A stretch of 64,000 nucleotides of DNA from Chryseobacterium sp. FH2 (GCF_001045455.1 NZ_LFNE01000007.1:186001-250000), one strand, 5' to 3'; positions 43,432 to 52,396 are shown, numbered from the stretch's first letter. A program made the numbers and translations. The notes: generated from the sequence alone by a model not told the origin.

Positions 43432-43442
43432 AACCAGAATAT

Positions 43443-43472
43443 AAGGGCTTTGCAATTTTGTAAAGCCTTTTT
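43443..43472. terminator. Bidirectional terminator between terC and catalase-like genes
   Basis: GGCTTTGC/GTAAAGCC style stem with AATTTT loop and T run to the right, A-rich bases to the left, between convergent genes. Confidence 0.7.
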
Positions 43473-44469
43473 ATTTGTATTTCAAAAGTTTATTGATTTT
43501 CTGACGGGTTTGTAATGAAACCTTATAAGCTTCATTCCTTAGTTTCTGTATTTTTCCGACAGGTTGAAAGAATAGTTTACTTTCAAAAGGATTAAATGAA
43601 AGAAGCTCATTTTCACAAGCAGCGGAATTTAAAAGAGAATCTTTCTCAATTTTTACTTCTCCTATTTTAATGAAAGGTGAATTTTTCCATTCTACATTGA
43701 GCTTGTTGATAGGCTGGTCTTTTGAATCATAACAAATTTGAATCAAAACATCGGCGGTAAAATCATTTGTTTTAAGATAATTTTCAAGAGCGTCTTTTGT
43801 AGTCAGCTTTTTTCCAAAGTTTTTATTGATATTTCGGGGGCTAAGTTTTATTTTAATCATATTTTCACCTAATCTGTAAGCCCCGACAGAATAATAATCA
43901 AATGACAAAAGAAAATCATTTTTTTTACTGATGAGCTTTAAAATATTTTTAAAAAAAGAGACTGTGAAAATTGATGGAGTAACTTTCAATATTTGAAGTA
44001 TTAATGAGAGTAAACTCCATTTTTTTAGATAAAAACGATTAACTGAGGTAAATAATTTTAAAAATATACTTACAGAATTTATCGGGAACAACGGGAAATT
44101 TACCAAAGGATAATTGGCTATTAGATCACCATTTTCATCTTTTATTTTTACGGCAAAGCCATAGGCCGGAATATCCTTTTTACTCTTCTGAATTTTCAAA
44201 TTGGCATTCGAAAATCTTATGATTAAATCATATTTTTCTTTATCAAAAAATTGTTGTAACTCGATCGGGATTTTCTTTTCAATTAAAAATTTACCTGTAG
44301 CAAGAGCATATGTTTTTGCATGCGCATTTCTTGTAGCGTAGTTTACGTCACTTACCCTTGATGATTGTTCAACAAAATCAGCGATACTTTTTTTATTGAT
44401 TTCAAGGAGTTCATTTTCCTCGTCAGTCAGCTGATCGTATTTCTTATTATATTTTAATGGAACTGGCAT
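43471..44469 (-). CDS. Catalase-related haem protein
   Basis: The 332-aa protein looks like the short catalase-like (heme-dependent peroxidase/allene oxide synthase-like) group. It has 'ATRNAHAKTYALATGKFLIEKK' (about 44-65) with the distal-type His, 'YDLIIRFSNANLKIQKSKKDIPAYGFAVKI' and 'ELLSFNPFESKLFFQPVGKIQKLRNEAYKVSLQTR' near 285-320, matching the catalase 'NP..RP.G.I...R..VY' region. It is shorter than true catalases (about 480 aa). It probably acts on peroxides or oxidised lipids, but is not proven a catalase. It is transcribed leftward and alone. Confidence 0.8.
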   Translation of the reverse strand: MPVPLKYNKKYDQLTDEENELLEINKKSIADFVEQSSRVSDVNYATRNAHAKTYALATGKFLIEKKIPIELQQFFDKEKYDLIIRFSNANLKIQKSKKDIPAYGFAVKIKDENGDLIANYPLVNFPLFPINSVSIFLKLFTSVNRFYLKKWSLLSLILQILKVTPSIFTVSFFKNILKLISKKNDFLLSFDYYSVGAYRLGENMIKIKLSPRNINKNFGKKLTTKDALENYLKTNDFTADVLIQICYDSKDQPINKLNVEWKNSPFIKIGEVKIEKDSLLNSAACENELLSFNPFESKLFFQPVGKIQKLRNEAYKVSLQTRQKINKLLKYK

Positions 44470-44656
44470 TTAGTTTTTAAATTCAATTATAACGCCAAGT
44501 TTTGGAATATGAGTTAACATAATATTAAGTGTTTTTGAATTTATCTCAGTGTACGGGCTAAATGTTTGTAAATGTGACAAATATAAATCGTATTTATTAA
44601 TTGTTTTATTTTTAATTATGAATGGTTACAATTTCTGACTTACGTTTCCAAAGTCT

Positions 44657-44664
44657 TATCTTTG
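44657..44664 (+). promoter_or_regulatory. -7 box of FKBP gene
   Basis: TATCTTTG lies 14 bp upstream of the ATG at 44679, showing that the longer in-frame start at 44622 lies outside the transcript. Confidence 0.6.
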
Positions 44665-44678
44665 TAAAAAAATTAACA

Positions 44679-45113
44679 ATGGGAGTAGCAGATTTGTTAT
44701 TTAAACGTAAGAAAGAACAGGCCGAAAAAAACCTTAATGAAGGTAAAGCTTACATGGAAGAGTACGGCAAAAGAGAAAGTGTGGTACAGTTACCAAGCGG
44801 TTTGCAATATGAAGTCATTACTGAAGGCGACGGGGAAAAACCGGGTCCTAAATCTATGGTAAAATGCCACTACCACGGAACTACGATTGCAGGTAAAATC
44901 TTTGACAGCTCTGTAAAAAGAGGCACACCGGCATCTTTTCCACTAAACAAAGTAATTGCAGGATGGACAGAGGCTTTACAATTAATGCCTGTTGGAAGCA
45001 AGTGGAGACTGATTATTCCTCCGCATTTGGCTTATGGAGAACAACAAATCAGTAAAGAGATAGGCCCAAACAGTACGCTTGTTTTTGAAGTGGAATTGTT
45101 GGGGATAAAATAA
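44679..45113 (+). CDS. FKBP-type peptidyl-prolyl isomerase
   Basis: From the ATG at 44679 the 144-aa protein has a short helical N terminus and an FKBP domain (about 38-143): 'LQYEVITEGDGEKPGPKSMVKCHYHGTTIAGKIFDSS', 'FPLNKVIAGWTEALQLMPVGSKWRLIIPPHLAYGE' and 'GPNSTLVFEVELLGIK', the complete family pattern with the Trp in the active site. It would act in the cytosol, as no signal peptide is seen from this start. The promoter at 44657 fixes the start. Confidence 0.9.
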   Translation: MGVADLLFKRKKEQAEKNLNEGKAYMEEYGKRESVVQLPSGLQYEVITEGDGEKPGPKSMVKCHYHGTTIAGKIFDSSVKRGTPASFPLNKVIAGWTEALQLMPVGSKWRLIIPPHLAYGEQQISKEIGPNSTLVFEVELLGIK

Positions 45114-45135
45114 TTTTACTTTAAAAATAGCTTAA

Positions 45136-45165
45136 AAATTTACCCGGATTCGGGTAAATTTTTTA
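45136..45165 (+). terminator. Terminator after FKBP gene
   Basis: AAATTTACCCG/CGGGTAAATTT (45136-45146, 45151-45161) with GATT loop and T run. Confidence 0.85.
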
Positions 45166-45239
45166 TTTGTATTATATTCGTGCTTATTTTAATTTCAAAT
45201 TTTACCTCTTTGTAGTTTTTACACAAAAAATACATTGAT

Positions 45240-46190
45240 ATGAAAAAACTGTTTTACCTCTTTGCTATTTTTAGCTTAATAACTTCCTGTGTTTCCAAAA
45301 AAAATCAGGCAATAAAGCAGAATATCCTTACGCTTCGTGACAGCTATTGCAAGGCACCCTTTCAATATAATTATACAAACAGAATTCCGTCATATAACTC
45401 TGATTCTATTTTAAATGCAAATAAAGACTTAAAGGGAACGTTTTCAGATCAAAGTATTTTGATTTTGAATGCATTAGATAACCTTGATGAAGTGCATCAA
45501 ATTATTGGTTTAAAGAAAGATTCATCTTTGGCATCACAGGTAAAAGTTCTGCAGCTCAAAACTAAAATTAACAGTAAAATCACCATTGCATTGACGGAGT
45601 TAGATGCTGTAGCCGCTGAATTTGACTGTGAAGGTGAAAGAGTGGCTCAAATTGGAAATTATGTTGACAATCTGAATGATTCCAGAAACAATAAATTGAT
45701 TTTATATTCGATTGTTACAGGGGCAGCTGCTTCTATTGCCGGCGGAATTATAAAAGATGATGCCTGGAGTAATGCAGTTGATATCAGCGGAGGAGCTTTA
45801 GGTGCAGGTTTCGGTTTAGCCACCTTAAATCCAAAGGGGAAAAAGGTAGAATTTATTCATCAGAGAAACCTTTTAAGAGATATTTGGAATGAAAAATTAG
45901 AATCGCCAAATTTTCCACCATTCATTTGGTATATGTATACTGAAAAAAAATTTTCAAATAAAGAAAAGCATTCTATTATTGGAAATATGAAGGAAAGATG
46001 GCTGCATTATCAGTTTGATGATGACAAAGATGCGGCAAATCGGTCAGTTATTTTCAGTGACGGAGGGTATTACAGAGCGGATGATCTACATAACAGAGCA
46101 GCAATGCTCAATCAAATGCAATCAGCGACAAGAACTATCAATCAGAATATCAATTATTTATTGTTAGATTTGGATAAATTGATATTGTAA
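45240..46190 (+). CDS. Lipoprotein of unknown function
   Basis: The 316-aa protein has a lipoprotein signal peptide with lipobox 'LITSC' (Cys about 17). A helical region with 'LQLKTKINSKITIALTELDAVAAEFDCEGERVAQIGNYVDNL' is followed by a Gly/Ala-rich hydrophobic segment 'LILYSIVTGAAASIAGGIIKDDAW' (about 158-181) and 'GGALGAGFGLATLNPKGKKVEF'. The latter could insert in a membrane. I do not recognise the family. It is flanked by terminators or promoters of neighbours, so it is monocistronic. Confidence 0.65.
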   Translation: MKKLFYLFAIFSLITSCVSKKNQAIKQNILTLRDSYCKAPFQYNYTNRIPSYNSDSILNANKDLKGTFSDQSILILNALDNLDEVHQIIGLKKDSSLASQVKVLQLKTKINSKITIALTELDAVAAEFDCEGERVAQIGNYVDNLNDSRNNKLILYSIVTGAAASIAGGIIKDDAWSNAVDISGGALGAGFGLATLNPKGKKVEFIHQRNLLRDIWNEKLESPNFPPFIWYMYTEKKFSNKEKHSIIGNMKERWLHYQFDDDKDAANRSVIFSDGGYYRADDLHNRAAMLNQMQSATRTINQNINYLLLDLDKLIL

Positions 46191-46202
46191 GGATAATTTA
46201 AG

Positions 46203-46227
46203 TGTAATAAAATTTGTTACATTTATA
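46203..46227 (+). promoter_or_regulatory. 25-bp dyad operator upstream of Rrf2 gene, site 1
   Basis: It contains TGTAA-N9-TTACA and matches the reverse complement of 46680-46704 at 24 of 25 positions. It overlaps the TTTG -33 element at 46213, so bound repressor would block the promoter. Confidence 0.65.
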
Positions 46228-46243
46228 AATTTGCTTATCTTTG
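46213..46243 (+). promoter_or_regulatory. Consensus promoter of Rrf2 gene
   Basis: TTTG (46213-46216), 19-bp spacer, TATCTTTG (46236-46243); ATG at 46257. Confidence 0.75.
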
Positions 46244-46256
46244 CCATGTAATTACG

Positions 46257-46667
46257 ATGAACAATACAAGATTTGCTACGGCGATACACATCATGACACT
46301 TTTGGCAAAAAGCCCTCAGGATTGGCTAACTTCTGAGTGGATGGCGGGCAGCATTAATATAAATCCTGCAGTTGTACGTAAAGAAATCAGTGTTTTGAGA
46401 GGAGCGGGTTTGATTATTAGCAGGCAGGGAAAAGATGGTGGCAGTCAGCTTGCAAGACATTCAGATTCTATTACAATCTCTCAAATCTATTCAGCAGTGA
46501 AAAATACTGAAGTTTTGGGAAAGAAAAATCAAAATCCCAATCCGGCTTGCAGTGTCGGGAGGGAAATTAATAATCATTTGAACGATTTATTTGTAGAGAC
46601 AGATAAATTGGTTGTCAATTTTTTAGGAGATAAATCATTGAAAGAATTCACTGATCAGTTCGGATAA
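46257..46667 (+). CDS. Rrf2-family transcriptional regulator (YwnA-like)
   Basis: The 136-aa protein has the Rrf2 winged helix: 'RFATAIHIMTLLAKSPQDWLTSEWMAGSININPAVVRKEISVLRGAGLIISRQGKDGGSQLARHSDSITISQIYSAV' (about 4-82, HTH and wing). Only two Cys-like positions are present ('NPACSVG'), so an Fe-S cluster like IscR's is unlikely. It is followed by an NAD(P)-binding gene, the same pairing as the ywnA-ywnB pair of Bacillus. Near-identical dyads before both genes suggest autoregulation and control of the partner. Confidence 0.85.
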   Translation: MNNTRFATAIHIMTLLAKSPQDWLTSEWMAGSININPAVVRKEISVLRGAGLIISRQGKDGGSQLARHSDSITISQIYSAVKNTEVLGKKNQNPNPACSVGREINNHLNDLFVETDKLVVNFLGDKSLKEFTDQFG

Positions 46668-46679
46668 ATTTTTTTTATC

Positions 46680-46704
46680 TATAAATGTAACAGATTTTAT
46701 TACA
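46680..46704 (-). promoter_or_regulatory. 25-bp dyad operator before NAD(P)-binding gene, site 2
   Basis: Inverted copy of site 1 (46203-46227) with one mismatch, lying between the two genes 22 bp before the ATG at 46726. Contains TGTAA-N9-TTACA. Confidence 0.65.
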
Positions 46705-46725
46705 GTTTAATTAAAATAAAATATT

Positions 46726-47376
46726 ATGAAAAAAGTAGCGGTAATCGGTGCGACAGGATTTGTGGGAACACAAGTAGTAAAAGAATTAGTAAACAGAGGA
46801 TATGAAGTAGAAGCAGTAGTGAGAGATGCTTCAAAAGTTCAGCAGAATGAAAAGGTAACAGCAAAAAGCGTTGATGTAAACAATATTGATGAATTGGCAG
46901 ATGCTTTGAAAGGAAACGACGCAGTCATCAGCGCTTTCAATGCAGGTTGGACGAATCCTGATTTATATAACGATTTTCTGAATGGTTCGATGAATATTGA
47001 AAAAGCAGTTGAAAATTCCGGGGTAAAAAGATTTATTACAGTTGGCGGAGCAGGGAGCCTTTACATTGATGGTAATCAATTGGTTGACGGGCCGGATTTT
47101 CCTGAAGATTATAAGGCCGGAGCAACTGCGGCAAGAGATTATTTAAATAAAATCAAGGAAAATACAACGTTGGATTGGACATTTTTTAGTCCCGCAATTG
47201 AAATGCATCAGGGAACTGCCGGTGTGAGAGTTGGAAAATACCGAACAGCTTTGGAAAACCCGGTATTTGATGAAAACGGAAGAAGTATACTTTCTGTGGA
47301 GGATGTTGCGGTAGCATTGGTAGATGAATTGGAGCAAAATAACCATATCCGTGAACGTTTTACGGCTGCTTATTAA
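46726..47376 (+). CDS. NAD(P)-binding SDR/NmrA-like protein
   Basis: The 216-aa protein has an N-terminal Rossmann motif 'VAVIGATGFVGTQVVKELVNRGYEVEAVVRD' (about 3-33), 'NDAVISAFNAGW' and 'RFITVGGAGSLYID' near 110. This is the atypical SDR/NmrA group, with no Tyr-x-x-x-Lys catalytic pair visible, so it may be a redox sensor or reductase such as azoreductase or YwnB-like. It lies 58 bp after the Rrf2 regulator with the shared operator between them. The MBL-fold gene follows after 14 bp, so all three may be cotranscribed. Confidence 0.85.
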   Translation: MKKVAVIGATGFVGTQVVKELVNRGYEVEAVVRDASKVQQNEKVTAKSVDVNNIDELADALKGNDAVISAFNAGWTNPDLYNDFLNGSMNIEKAVENSGVKRFITVGGAGSLYIDGNQLVDGPDFPEDYKAGATAARDYLNKIKENTTLDWTFFSPAIEMHQGTAGVRVGKYRTALENPVFDENGRSILSVEDVAVALVDELEQNNHIRERFTAAY

Positions 47377-47390
47377 TCAAAATTATTGAA

Positions 47391-48569
47391 ATGATGATTA
47401 AAGAGAAATTATTTTCATTACTTCTTATATTCGGTTTTATAAGCTCTGTATTTGCCGGAGGTTTAAAAATTAAAGTCTATAATCCCGGTTCTAAAGCAAT
47501 TTTTCCCATTACGTCAACGATTGTGTATGGTGACAAAGATGCAATGCTGATTGATGCCCAATTTCAAAAGCAATATGCAGAGGAGCTTGTAAAAGAGATA
47601 AAATCAACAGGTAAAGATCTGAAAATTGTTTTTATTTCCCACAGCGATCCTGATTTTTATTTTGGTTTAGATGTTATTAAAAAGAATTTCCCTGATGCCA
47701 AAATCATTTCGACAGCTCAGACTGCTTATCTTATTTCAGCTTCAAAAGATGATAAGTTAGCTGTTTGGGAGGCAAAATTAAAAAGTGATGTACCTTCAGA
47801 AATTATTGTTCCGGAAGCTGTTGATTCAATTCCTGATTTGGAAGGGAATAAAATTGAGATTAAACAAAACCTGGACGATTCTGCGCATAGCTTTCTTTGG
47901 ATTCCGTCGATAAAAACCATTGTGGGTGGAATTTCTGTAACAGTCGATTCTCACATCTGGATGGCGGATACCCCAAATAAAGATGCGATTGATCGATGGA
48001 TTTTCCAGATCGATGTGATGAAGGCTCTGAACCCGCAATGGGTGGTTCCTTCACATTATGCAAAACAAGATCTTTCGCCAGGCTCATTAGATTTTGTTAA
48101 AAGCTACCTTAAAAATTACAAAAAAGCGGTGAACGAAAATAAAACTTCCGAAGCGATTGTAAATTTTATGGTAACACAATATCCTAATCTTTCAGGAAAA
48201 GAGGAGCTGGAAATGGGCGTAAAAATTTTTCTGGGTGAAATGGTTTGGGATTTAAAATCACCTTATCCCGCAATCGGAAGAAAAGTTGAGGTTAATTTTA
48301 ACGGGACTAAGTTTGTTTTAAACTTTAAGGATAATAAAACCATGTCATTGATTGGAACTGAAGGTTCTGTCAAAGGAATTACAGATACAGTTCAATACAC
48401 CGCTGTGGAAGTTGCAAAAAATGTTTTTATGGTATATTGGTACGAATCCAAACATGGGGATAATGTTACTCATGTTCAGGATTATAATAAAAATATAGTT
48501 TACTCAAATATAGCAACTAAAGACGGTTCTTTTACCCATGTTAAAGGTAGACTTACTATTTTAAAATAA
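47391..48569 (+). CDS. Exported MBL-fold metallo-hydrolase with extra C-terminal domain
   Basis: The 392-aa protein has a signal peptide (1-22, ending 'SSVFAGG') and an MBL-fold domain (about 25-235): 'TIVYGDKDAMLIDAQ', 'IVFISHSDPDFYFGLDVI' (about 84-101), 'DDSAHSFLWIPSIKTIVGG' and 'PQWVVPSHY'. The usual HxHxDH metal motif is here HSDPDF, so metal binding may be altered. The C-terminal 130 residues carry a MoaF-like beta domain ('KVEVNFNGTKFVLNFKDNKTMSLIGTEGSVKG'). Operon position after the NAD(P)-binding gene suggests shared Rrf2 control. Substrate is unknown. Confidence 0.8.
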   Translation: MMIKEKLFSLLLIFGFISSVFAGGLKIKVYNPGSKAIFPITSTIVYGDKDAMLIDAQFQKQYAEELVKEIKSTGKDLKIVFISHSDPDFYFGLDVIKKNFPDAKIISTAQTAYLISASKDDKLAVWEAKLKSDVPSEIIVPEAVDSIPDLEGNKIEIKQNLDDSAHSFLWIPSIKTIVGGISVTVDSHIWMADTPNKDAIDRWIFQIDVMKALNPQWVVPSHYAKQDLSPGSLDFVKSYLKNYKKAVNENKTSEAIVNFMVTQYPNLSGKEELEMGVKIFLGEMVWDLKSPYPAIGRKVEVNFNGTKFVLNFKDNKTMSLIGTEGSVKGITDTVQYTAVEVAKNVFMVYWYESKHGDNVTHVQDYNKNIVYSNIATKDGSFTHVKGRLTILK

Positions 48570-48587
48570 TTAGTTTTACGATTAAGA

Positions 48588-48611
48588 AACAGTATTGGCG
48601 GCACCAAAGGT
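48588..48611. repeat. 24-bp terminal inverted repeat, left copy
   Basis: It starts AACAGTATTGG and ends GCACCAAAGGT, and matches the reverse complement of 52565-52588 at 23 of 24 positions. The bases between are a small island with an integrase fragment. Confidence 0.7.
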
Positions 48612-48808
48612 ACTGTTACGCTTGAAATTAAATGAAAACCTTGAAAGGAGTTTTGTGTAACAACGGCTCTTTCAGGGGTTTTCTGTTTTGTAGGATATCA
48701 TATTTACAGCTCGAAATTTCAAATTTCTCACTGAATTTCTTAAATGTTGGAACATTGTCGATACAAAATCCAACACCTTAATTTAAACATTGGCTCGTAT
48801 GTTATTCG

Positions 48809-48816
48809 TATCTTTG
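48809..48816 (+). promoter_or_regulatory. -7 box before integrase fragment
   Basis: TATCTTTG, followed by a 47-bp leader to the ATG at 48864; TTG at 48790 is a possible -33 element. Confidence 0.55.
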
Positions 48817-48863
48817 CACCCCTCAAAACACGGGTTAACACTAACCTAAAAACCATATAAATT

Positions 48864-48980
48864 ATGCTAAAGACAAAATTTTTTGTCAGAAAAACGTCTG
48901 GCGAAGGCGTAACACCTATTTATATAAGAGTAACAAACGGAAGAGCGTTTGACTTAATGGAGTATATTTATTTGAATTAA
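48864..48980 (+). pseudogene. 5' fragment of a tyrosine recombinase (integrase)
   Basis: The 38 codons read 'MLKTKFFVRKTSGEGVTPIY' then 'IRVTNGRAFDLMEYIYLN' and stop. The first about 30 match the N-terminal arm-binding domain of Bacteroidota integrases (FxxRK...PIYxRVTxxGR). The catalytic domain (Arg-His-Arg-Tyr) is absent; the rest is lost or never followed. A promoter-like box precedes it. Confidence 0.7.
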
Positions 48981-49090
48981 ATAATAGAATTACTATGCTT
49001 ACAATGTAGCTGAATTAAGCCCATACAAGGCTGATTTAACGAGTTTTCCTCGAAATTAATAAATGCGCCAGACCTTGTTAATAACATTAA

Positions 49091-49117
49091 AAAACAGGCT
49101 CGTTTTGAGCCTGTTTT
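49091..49117. terminator. Bidirectional terminator
   Basis: AAAACAGGCTC/GAGCCTGTTTT with a GTTTT loop, between the integrase fragment and the leftward gene ending at 49197. Confidence 0.8.
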
Positions 49118-49196
49118 TATCTATTTTCAAAATCTAATTCATTTGATTTCTTCTCAGATTTATTTACAATTAGATTGAACTTGTAGCTATATTTTG

Positions 49197-49781
49197 TTAT
49201 TGTTTAATAAATATAATATCTTCTTTAGGAAAATTGATTGGCAAATCTCCACCACTTTTAATCAAATTTGCATACTGGCAATTTTCATCCAAAAGACTTG
49301 GCACATATCGAAATTTCATCTGCATCTGTGTTTTTTCAGGATTAAGAAATTTTATATCCAAACTTGCCATTTTATTGCACATATTTTTAGGGAAAAATGT
49401 GATAGTTACATATTGAGATGATAATAGACTTTTTGTAACTCCCCAAAATTCAGCATTTTCATTATCAAAATTGGAGATACGGTCTATTTCTACAGTTCCA
49501 TTAGCATCAATTATTTTGCGTTCTCCTAAAATTTGATCACTATAATAGTAAAATGAGCTCATTAAGGACTCAGATTTCAATTTTATTTTCCTTAAATCTA
49601 AGTAAATTGTTTTCCCTTGCCAATTGGCTTTCCATAAACCGACATATTGGTCAAGTTCATTATTAATATCTTTTATATATGCCCCACTGGGTACATCACC
49701 TGCCGATGTGCTTAAAGGATAAATCTGTGCTTTGCAAGATATTGTAGTTATTAAAAACATTAATAATATTATATTTTTCAT
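49197..49781 (-). CDS. Lipoprotein-like DUF6705-type protein, copy 1
   Basis: 194-aa protein with a lipoprotein signal (MKNIILLMFLITTISC, lipobox TISC). Conserved blocks are 'YIKDINNELDQYVGLWKANWQGKTIYLDLRKIK', 'GERKIIDANGTVEIDRISNFDNENAEFWG' and 'LLSSQYVTITFFPKNMCNKMASLDIKFLNPEKTQMQMKFRYVPS'. I believe it belongs to the Chryseobacterium family DUF6705. Function unknown. It shares its first codon's A with the stop of copy 2 (TAATG), so it is translated with it. The C-terminal part is nearly identical to copy 2. Confidence 0.75.
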   Translation of the reverse strand: MKNIILLMFLITTISCKAQIYPLSTSAGDVPSGAYIKDINNELDQYVGLWKANWQGKTIYLDLRKIKLKSESLMSSFYYYSDQILGERKIIDANGTVEIDRISNFDNENAEFWGVTKSLLSSQYVTITFFPKNMCNKMASLDIKFLNPEKTQMQMKFRYVPSLLDENCQYANLIKSGGDLPINFPKEDIIFIKQ

Positions 49782-50362
49782 TATTGTTTAATAAATATAA
49801 TGTCTTCTTTAGGAAAATTGATTGGTAAATCTCCACCGCTTTTAATCAAATTTGCGTATTGGCAATTTTCATTCAAAAGGCTTGGCACATATCGAAATTT
49901 CATTTGCATCTGTGTCTTCTCTGGATTAAGAAATTTTATATCCAAACTTGCCATTTTATTACACATATTTTTTGGAAAAAATGTGATCGTTACATATTGA
50001 GATGATAAAAGACTTTTTGTAACTCCTCTGAATTCGGCATTTTCATTGTCAAAATTGGAGATACGGTCTATTTCTACAATTCCATTGGCGTTAATAATTT
50101 TTCTTTCTCCAAATATTTCATCCATATAAATATTTGCACCGTCTAAATGAGAATATTTTTTTTTGACTTTTTTTAAATCTAAATAAATTGTTTTCCCTTG
50201 CCAATTGGCTTTCCACAAACCAATATATTGGTCAAGCTCATTATTGATGTCCTTAATGTAGGAACCGTTAGGAACATCTAAAGTTGAGGTGTTTAATGGA
50301 TAAATTTGTGCTTTGCAAGATATTGTCGTCATAAAAAGTATTAATAATATTATATTTTTCAT
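49781..50362 (-). CDS. Lipoprotein-like DUF6705-type protein, copy 2
   Basis: 193 aa from the ATG at 50362 (an upstream in-frame ATG at 50389 would misplace the signal peptide). It is a near-twin of copy 1: same signal, same WKANWQGKTIYLDL block, and almost identical residues after about position 100. Differences cluster around 80-95 ('KKVKKKYSHLDGANIYMDEIF' against 'RKIKLKSESLMSSFYYYSDQIL'). This indicates recent tandem duplication or gene conversion. Placed downstream of the interrupted JAMM-motif gene, both might be immunity or accessory proteins, which is inference. Confidence 0.75.
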   Translation of the reverse strand: MKNIILLILFMTTISCKAQIYPLNTSTLDVPNGSYIKDINNELDQYIGLWKANWQGKTIYLDLKKVKKKYSHLDGANIYMDEIFGERKIINANGIVEIDRISNFDNENAEFRGVTKSLLSSQYVTITFFPKNMCNKMASLDIKFLNPEKTQMQMKFRYVPSLLNENCQYANLIKSGGDLPINFPKEDIIFIKQ

Positions 50363-50379
50363 AAGATAGATTTTGTTGA

Positions 50380-52029
50380 TTATGGACAAGGAGATTCTTT
50401 TCTTTCGTTATTTTCAAGTTTTAATTCAGTACGTTCATTATTGTTTATTCTGAAAACTCTGAGACCGTTCATTTTGAGTTTTTTATCAAGGAATTTCAAG
50501 AATTGTTCTTCTACATCTATCATATTATAAGTATAATTACCATTTGAATCTGTTCCTGTTATCCCATTGTTTATTGCTTTAATATATTCATTATTTAAAT
50601 CATCTATCTGCTGGTCAGTAAGGCTTGGAAAGTTATTAAAACTTAAAGCCCCATCAAATGTAAGCATATAACTTCCATTTGAAGTTACCACTGTGTAGGA
50701 AATTTCTCAGTCATCAGGAAGTGGGATGTTATTAGGGTTTGACATGCTTTTATTATTCTTCACAAACTGTACCCATTCGTTAAATCTCTTAACGTCTTCT
50801 GGAGAAAAAATAGGATACATTTTGTCAATGTGTGAATGCATAAATGTTACGGAAGTTGGTATAGCATTAAAATTAATAAAAGCACTATTAGGATATAATT
50901 CTAAGGTTCTGTAGTCTCCTCCTGTTCCATTGTAAGGTAGTTCATAGCTAAAACCAAATTCATGGTCTTCGTGAGTTTTTGTAACAAGATAGTTTTTTTT
51001 ATTTTTAAATTTACTATCAGAAGTAATAGTTTTTACTTTTTCACAAGGAGTATTAATATATTGATTATAAAATTGTTCCCAAGTTAAATTAGGATTTTCC
51101 ATAAAAAGCTGTATTGCAAAATTTGCAAAATCCTGATAATAACTGTTTGGTGGTGGAGATGAAGGCGGGATATGGTCAAGATAATACTCTAAAATATTAC
51201 AATAAATATCTGCGTGTTCTACAGCCCAAGATTTTGTTTGGTCGGTTTGTGAGTAGAAAAAGCTACTCGCTCTTGCAGCTCTCACATAAGACGGGTCTAT
51301 TGAAGGAGGGATGTTAGGGTCAACGATGTAACCACTTGGGTCATATAATCCTGAACCGCCACCGCCACCACCGTCTCCACCGCCTGGAAAACTTCCGCCT
51401 CCGCCAGTACTTCCACCGCCTCCGCCCCCACATTCGTAAGAAGTGTAGCCAGAGCTTGTGAAAAGACAGTTGGAGCATTTGTCACATTGTGACCAAGATA
51501 CACCTTCTTTACAATGCCATATTTCTACGGAATAAAAATCTGTACATATCCTTGCAGTTGATGGATTGTCAATTTTTGTTACGATACCTTTTTGAGAGTC
51601 ATACACAGGAATAATTTCGTTATCTAGAATCTTAATAATTGAAAATGCTACATCATTCCCTTTTTTTCTGTAAACAAGATTGTAAACTATTTCAGGACTT
51701 TCAAAAATATTGTATGCTCTTAAAGCATAAGTTTGAATATTGTTGACATCCATTTTGTAAATGGAAGTTTCGTCAATAAAAAATCTCTTCAGATAATCAG
51801 AATTTGTGCTGCTTTTACCAGATAAAGAACTAGCCGACCTTTTAAACTCATTAACTCCGCTCAAAAAAGTTTCTTTCTGAAAAGTACCTGTACTGATTTT
51901 TTGATGAATGTGTTCTCCTAATTTTTCTTCATTGTGTCTTCCTGTTGCTTCTAAATCAGTTCTACAGGAGTGAAAAGTGACGCTAAAGGCTATCAATAAT
52001 GATAACCACAAAATAAATTTGTTTCTCAT
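50380..52029 (-). pseudogene. Lipoprotein with JAMM/MPN motif, interrupted by in-frame TGA
   Basis: The frame from 52029 starts with a lipoprotein signal (lipobox FHSC), then has 'CKEGVSWSQCDKCSNC' (Cys cluster), a Gly-rich linker and a C-terminal domain with 'TFMHSHIDKMYPIFSPEDV', the HxH...SxxD pattern of JAMM/MPN metalloproteases. It ends at TGA (50707-50709), but the same frame continues for another 109 codons ('EISYTVVTSNGSYMLTFDG' onward) to 50380 with normal composition. The TGA therefore looks like a nonsense mutation in an about 549-codon gene. Alternatively, a GTG at 50691 restarts a separate small protein. Confidence 0.7.
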
Positions 52030-52396
52030 TTAATTGTTTTTATTTGAATGTTGTAAAAATAATTCTTTTTATTAATTATTGAAATTTTCTTAAAAAAAGT
52101 TGTTTTTCAAAGATAAAATTGCGACACGACAAAACGCGTCGTATTATATTTATGATGCTTAAATATTTCTATTGGTTGGAAATCTTTTTAAAATGTCTCT
52201 CAATAGAAGTGTAGACCACTCAAAGAAAATATAATTCTCACTATCGACACATCTAAAAGTAGCTGAAAAGTTACCATTTTAAGTAAGATTAGAAACATAG
52301 TTCCTTTAAAACTCTATATGTTTAAAATGGTACTTTATGTATGAAAAAGGAAAGGAAAAAGAGGTCTTTTGAGCGGGTAAATTCTTTGCGCTATAA
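52030..52396. other. Intergenic region inside the island
   Basis: About 370 bp upstream of the lipoprotein gene. 'GCATTTGTATCTTTG' at 52433-52447, just to its right, resembles the promoter before the integrase fragment, hinting at a second decayed mobile-element end. A 67-codon minus-strand ORF nearby (52397-52597) runs through the inverted repeat and is not believed. Confidence 0.4.

Noticed and set aside
43471..44469. True monofunctional catalase
   Set aside because: The protein is about 150 residues too short and only selected catalase motifs are visible.
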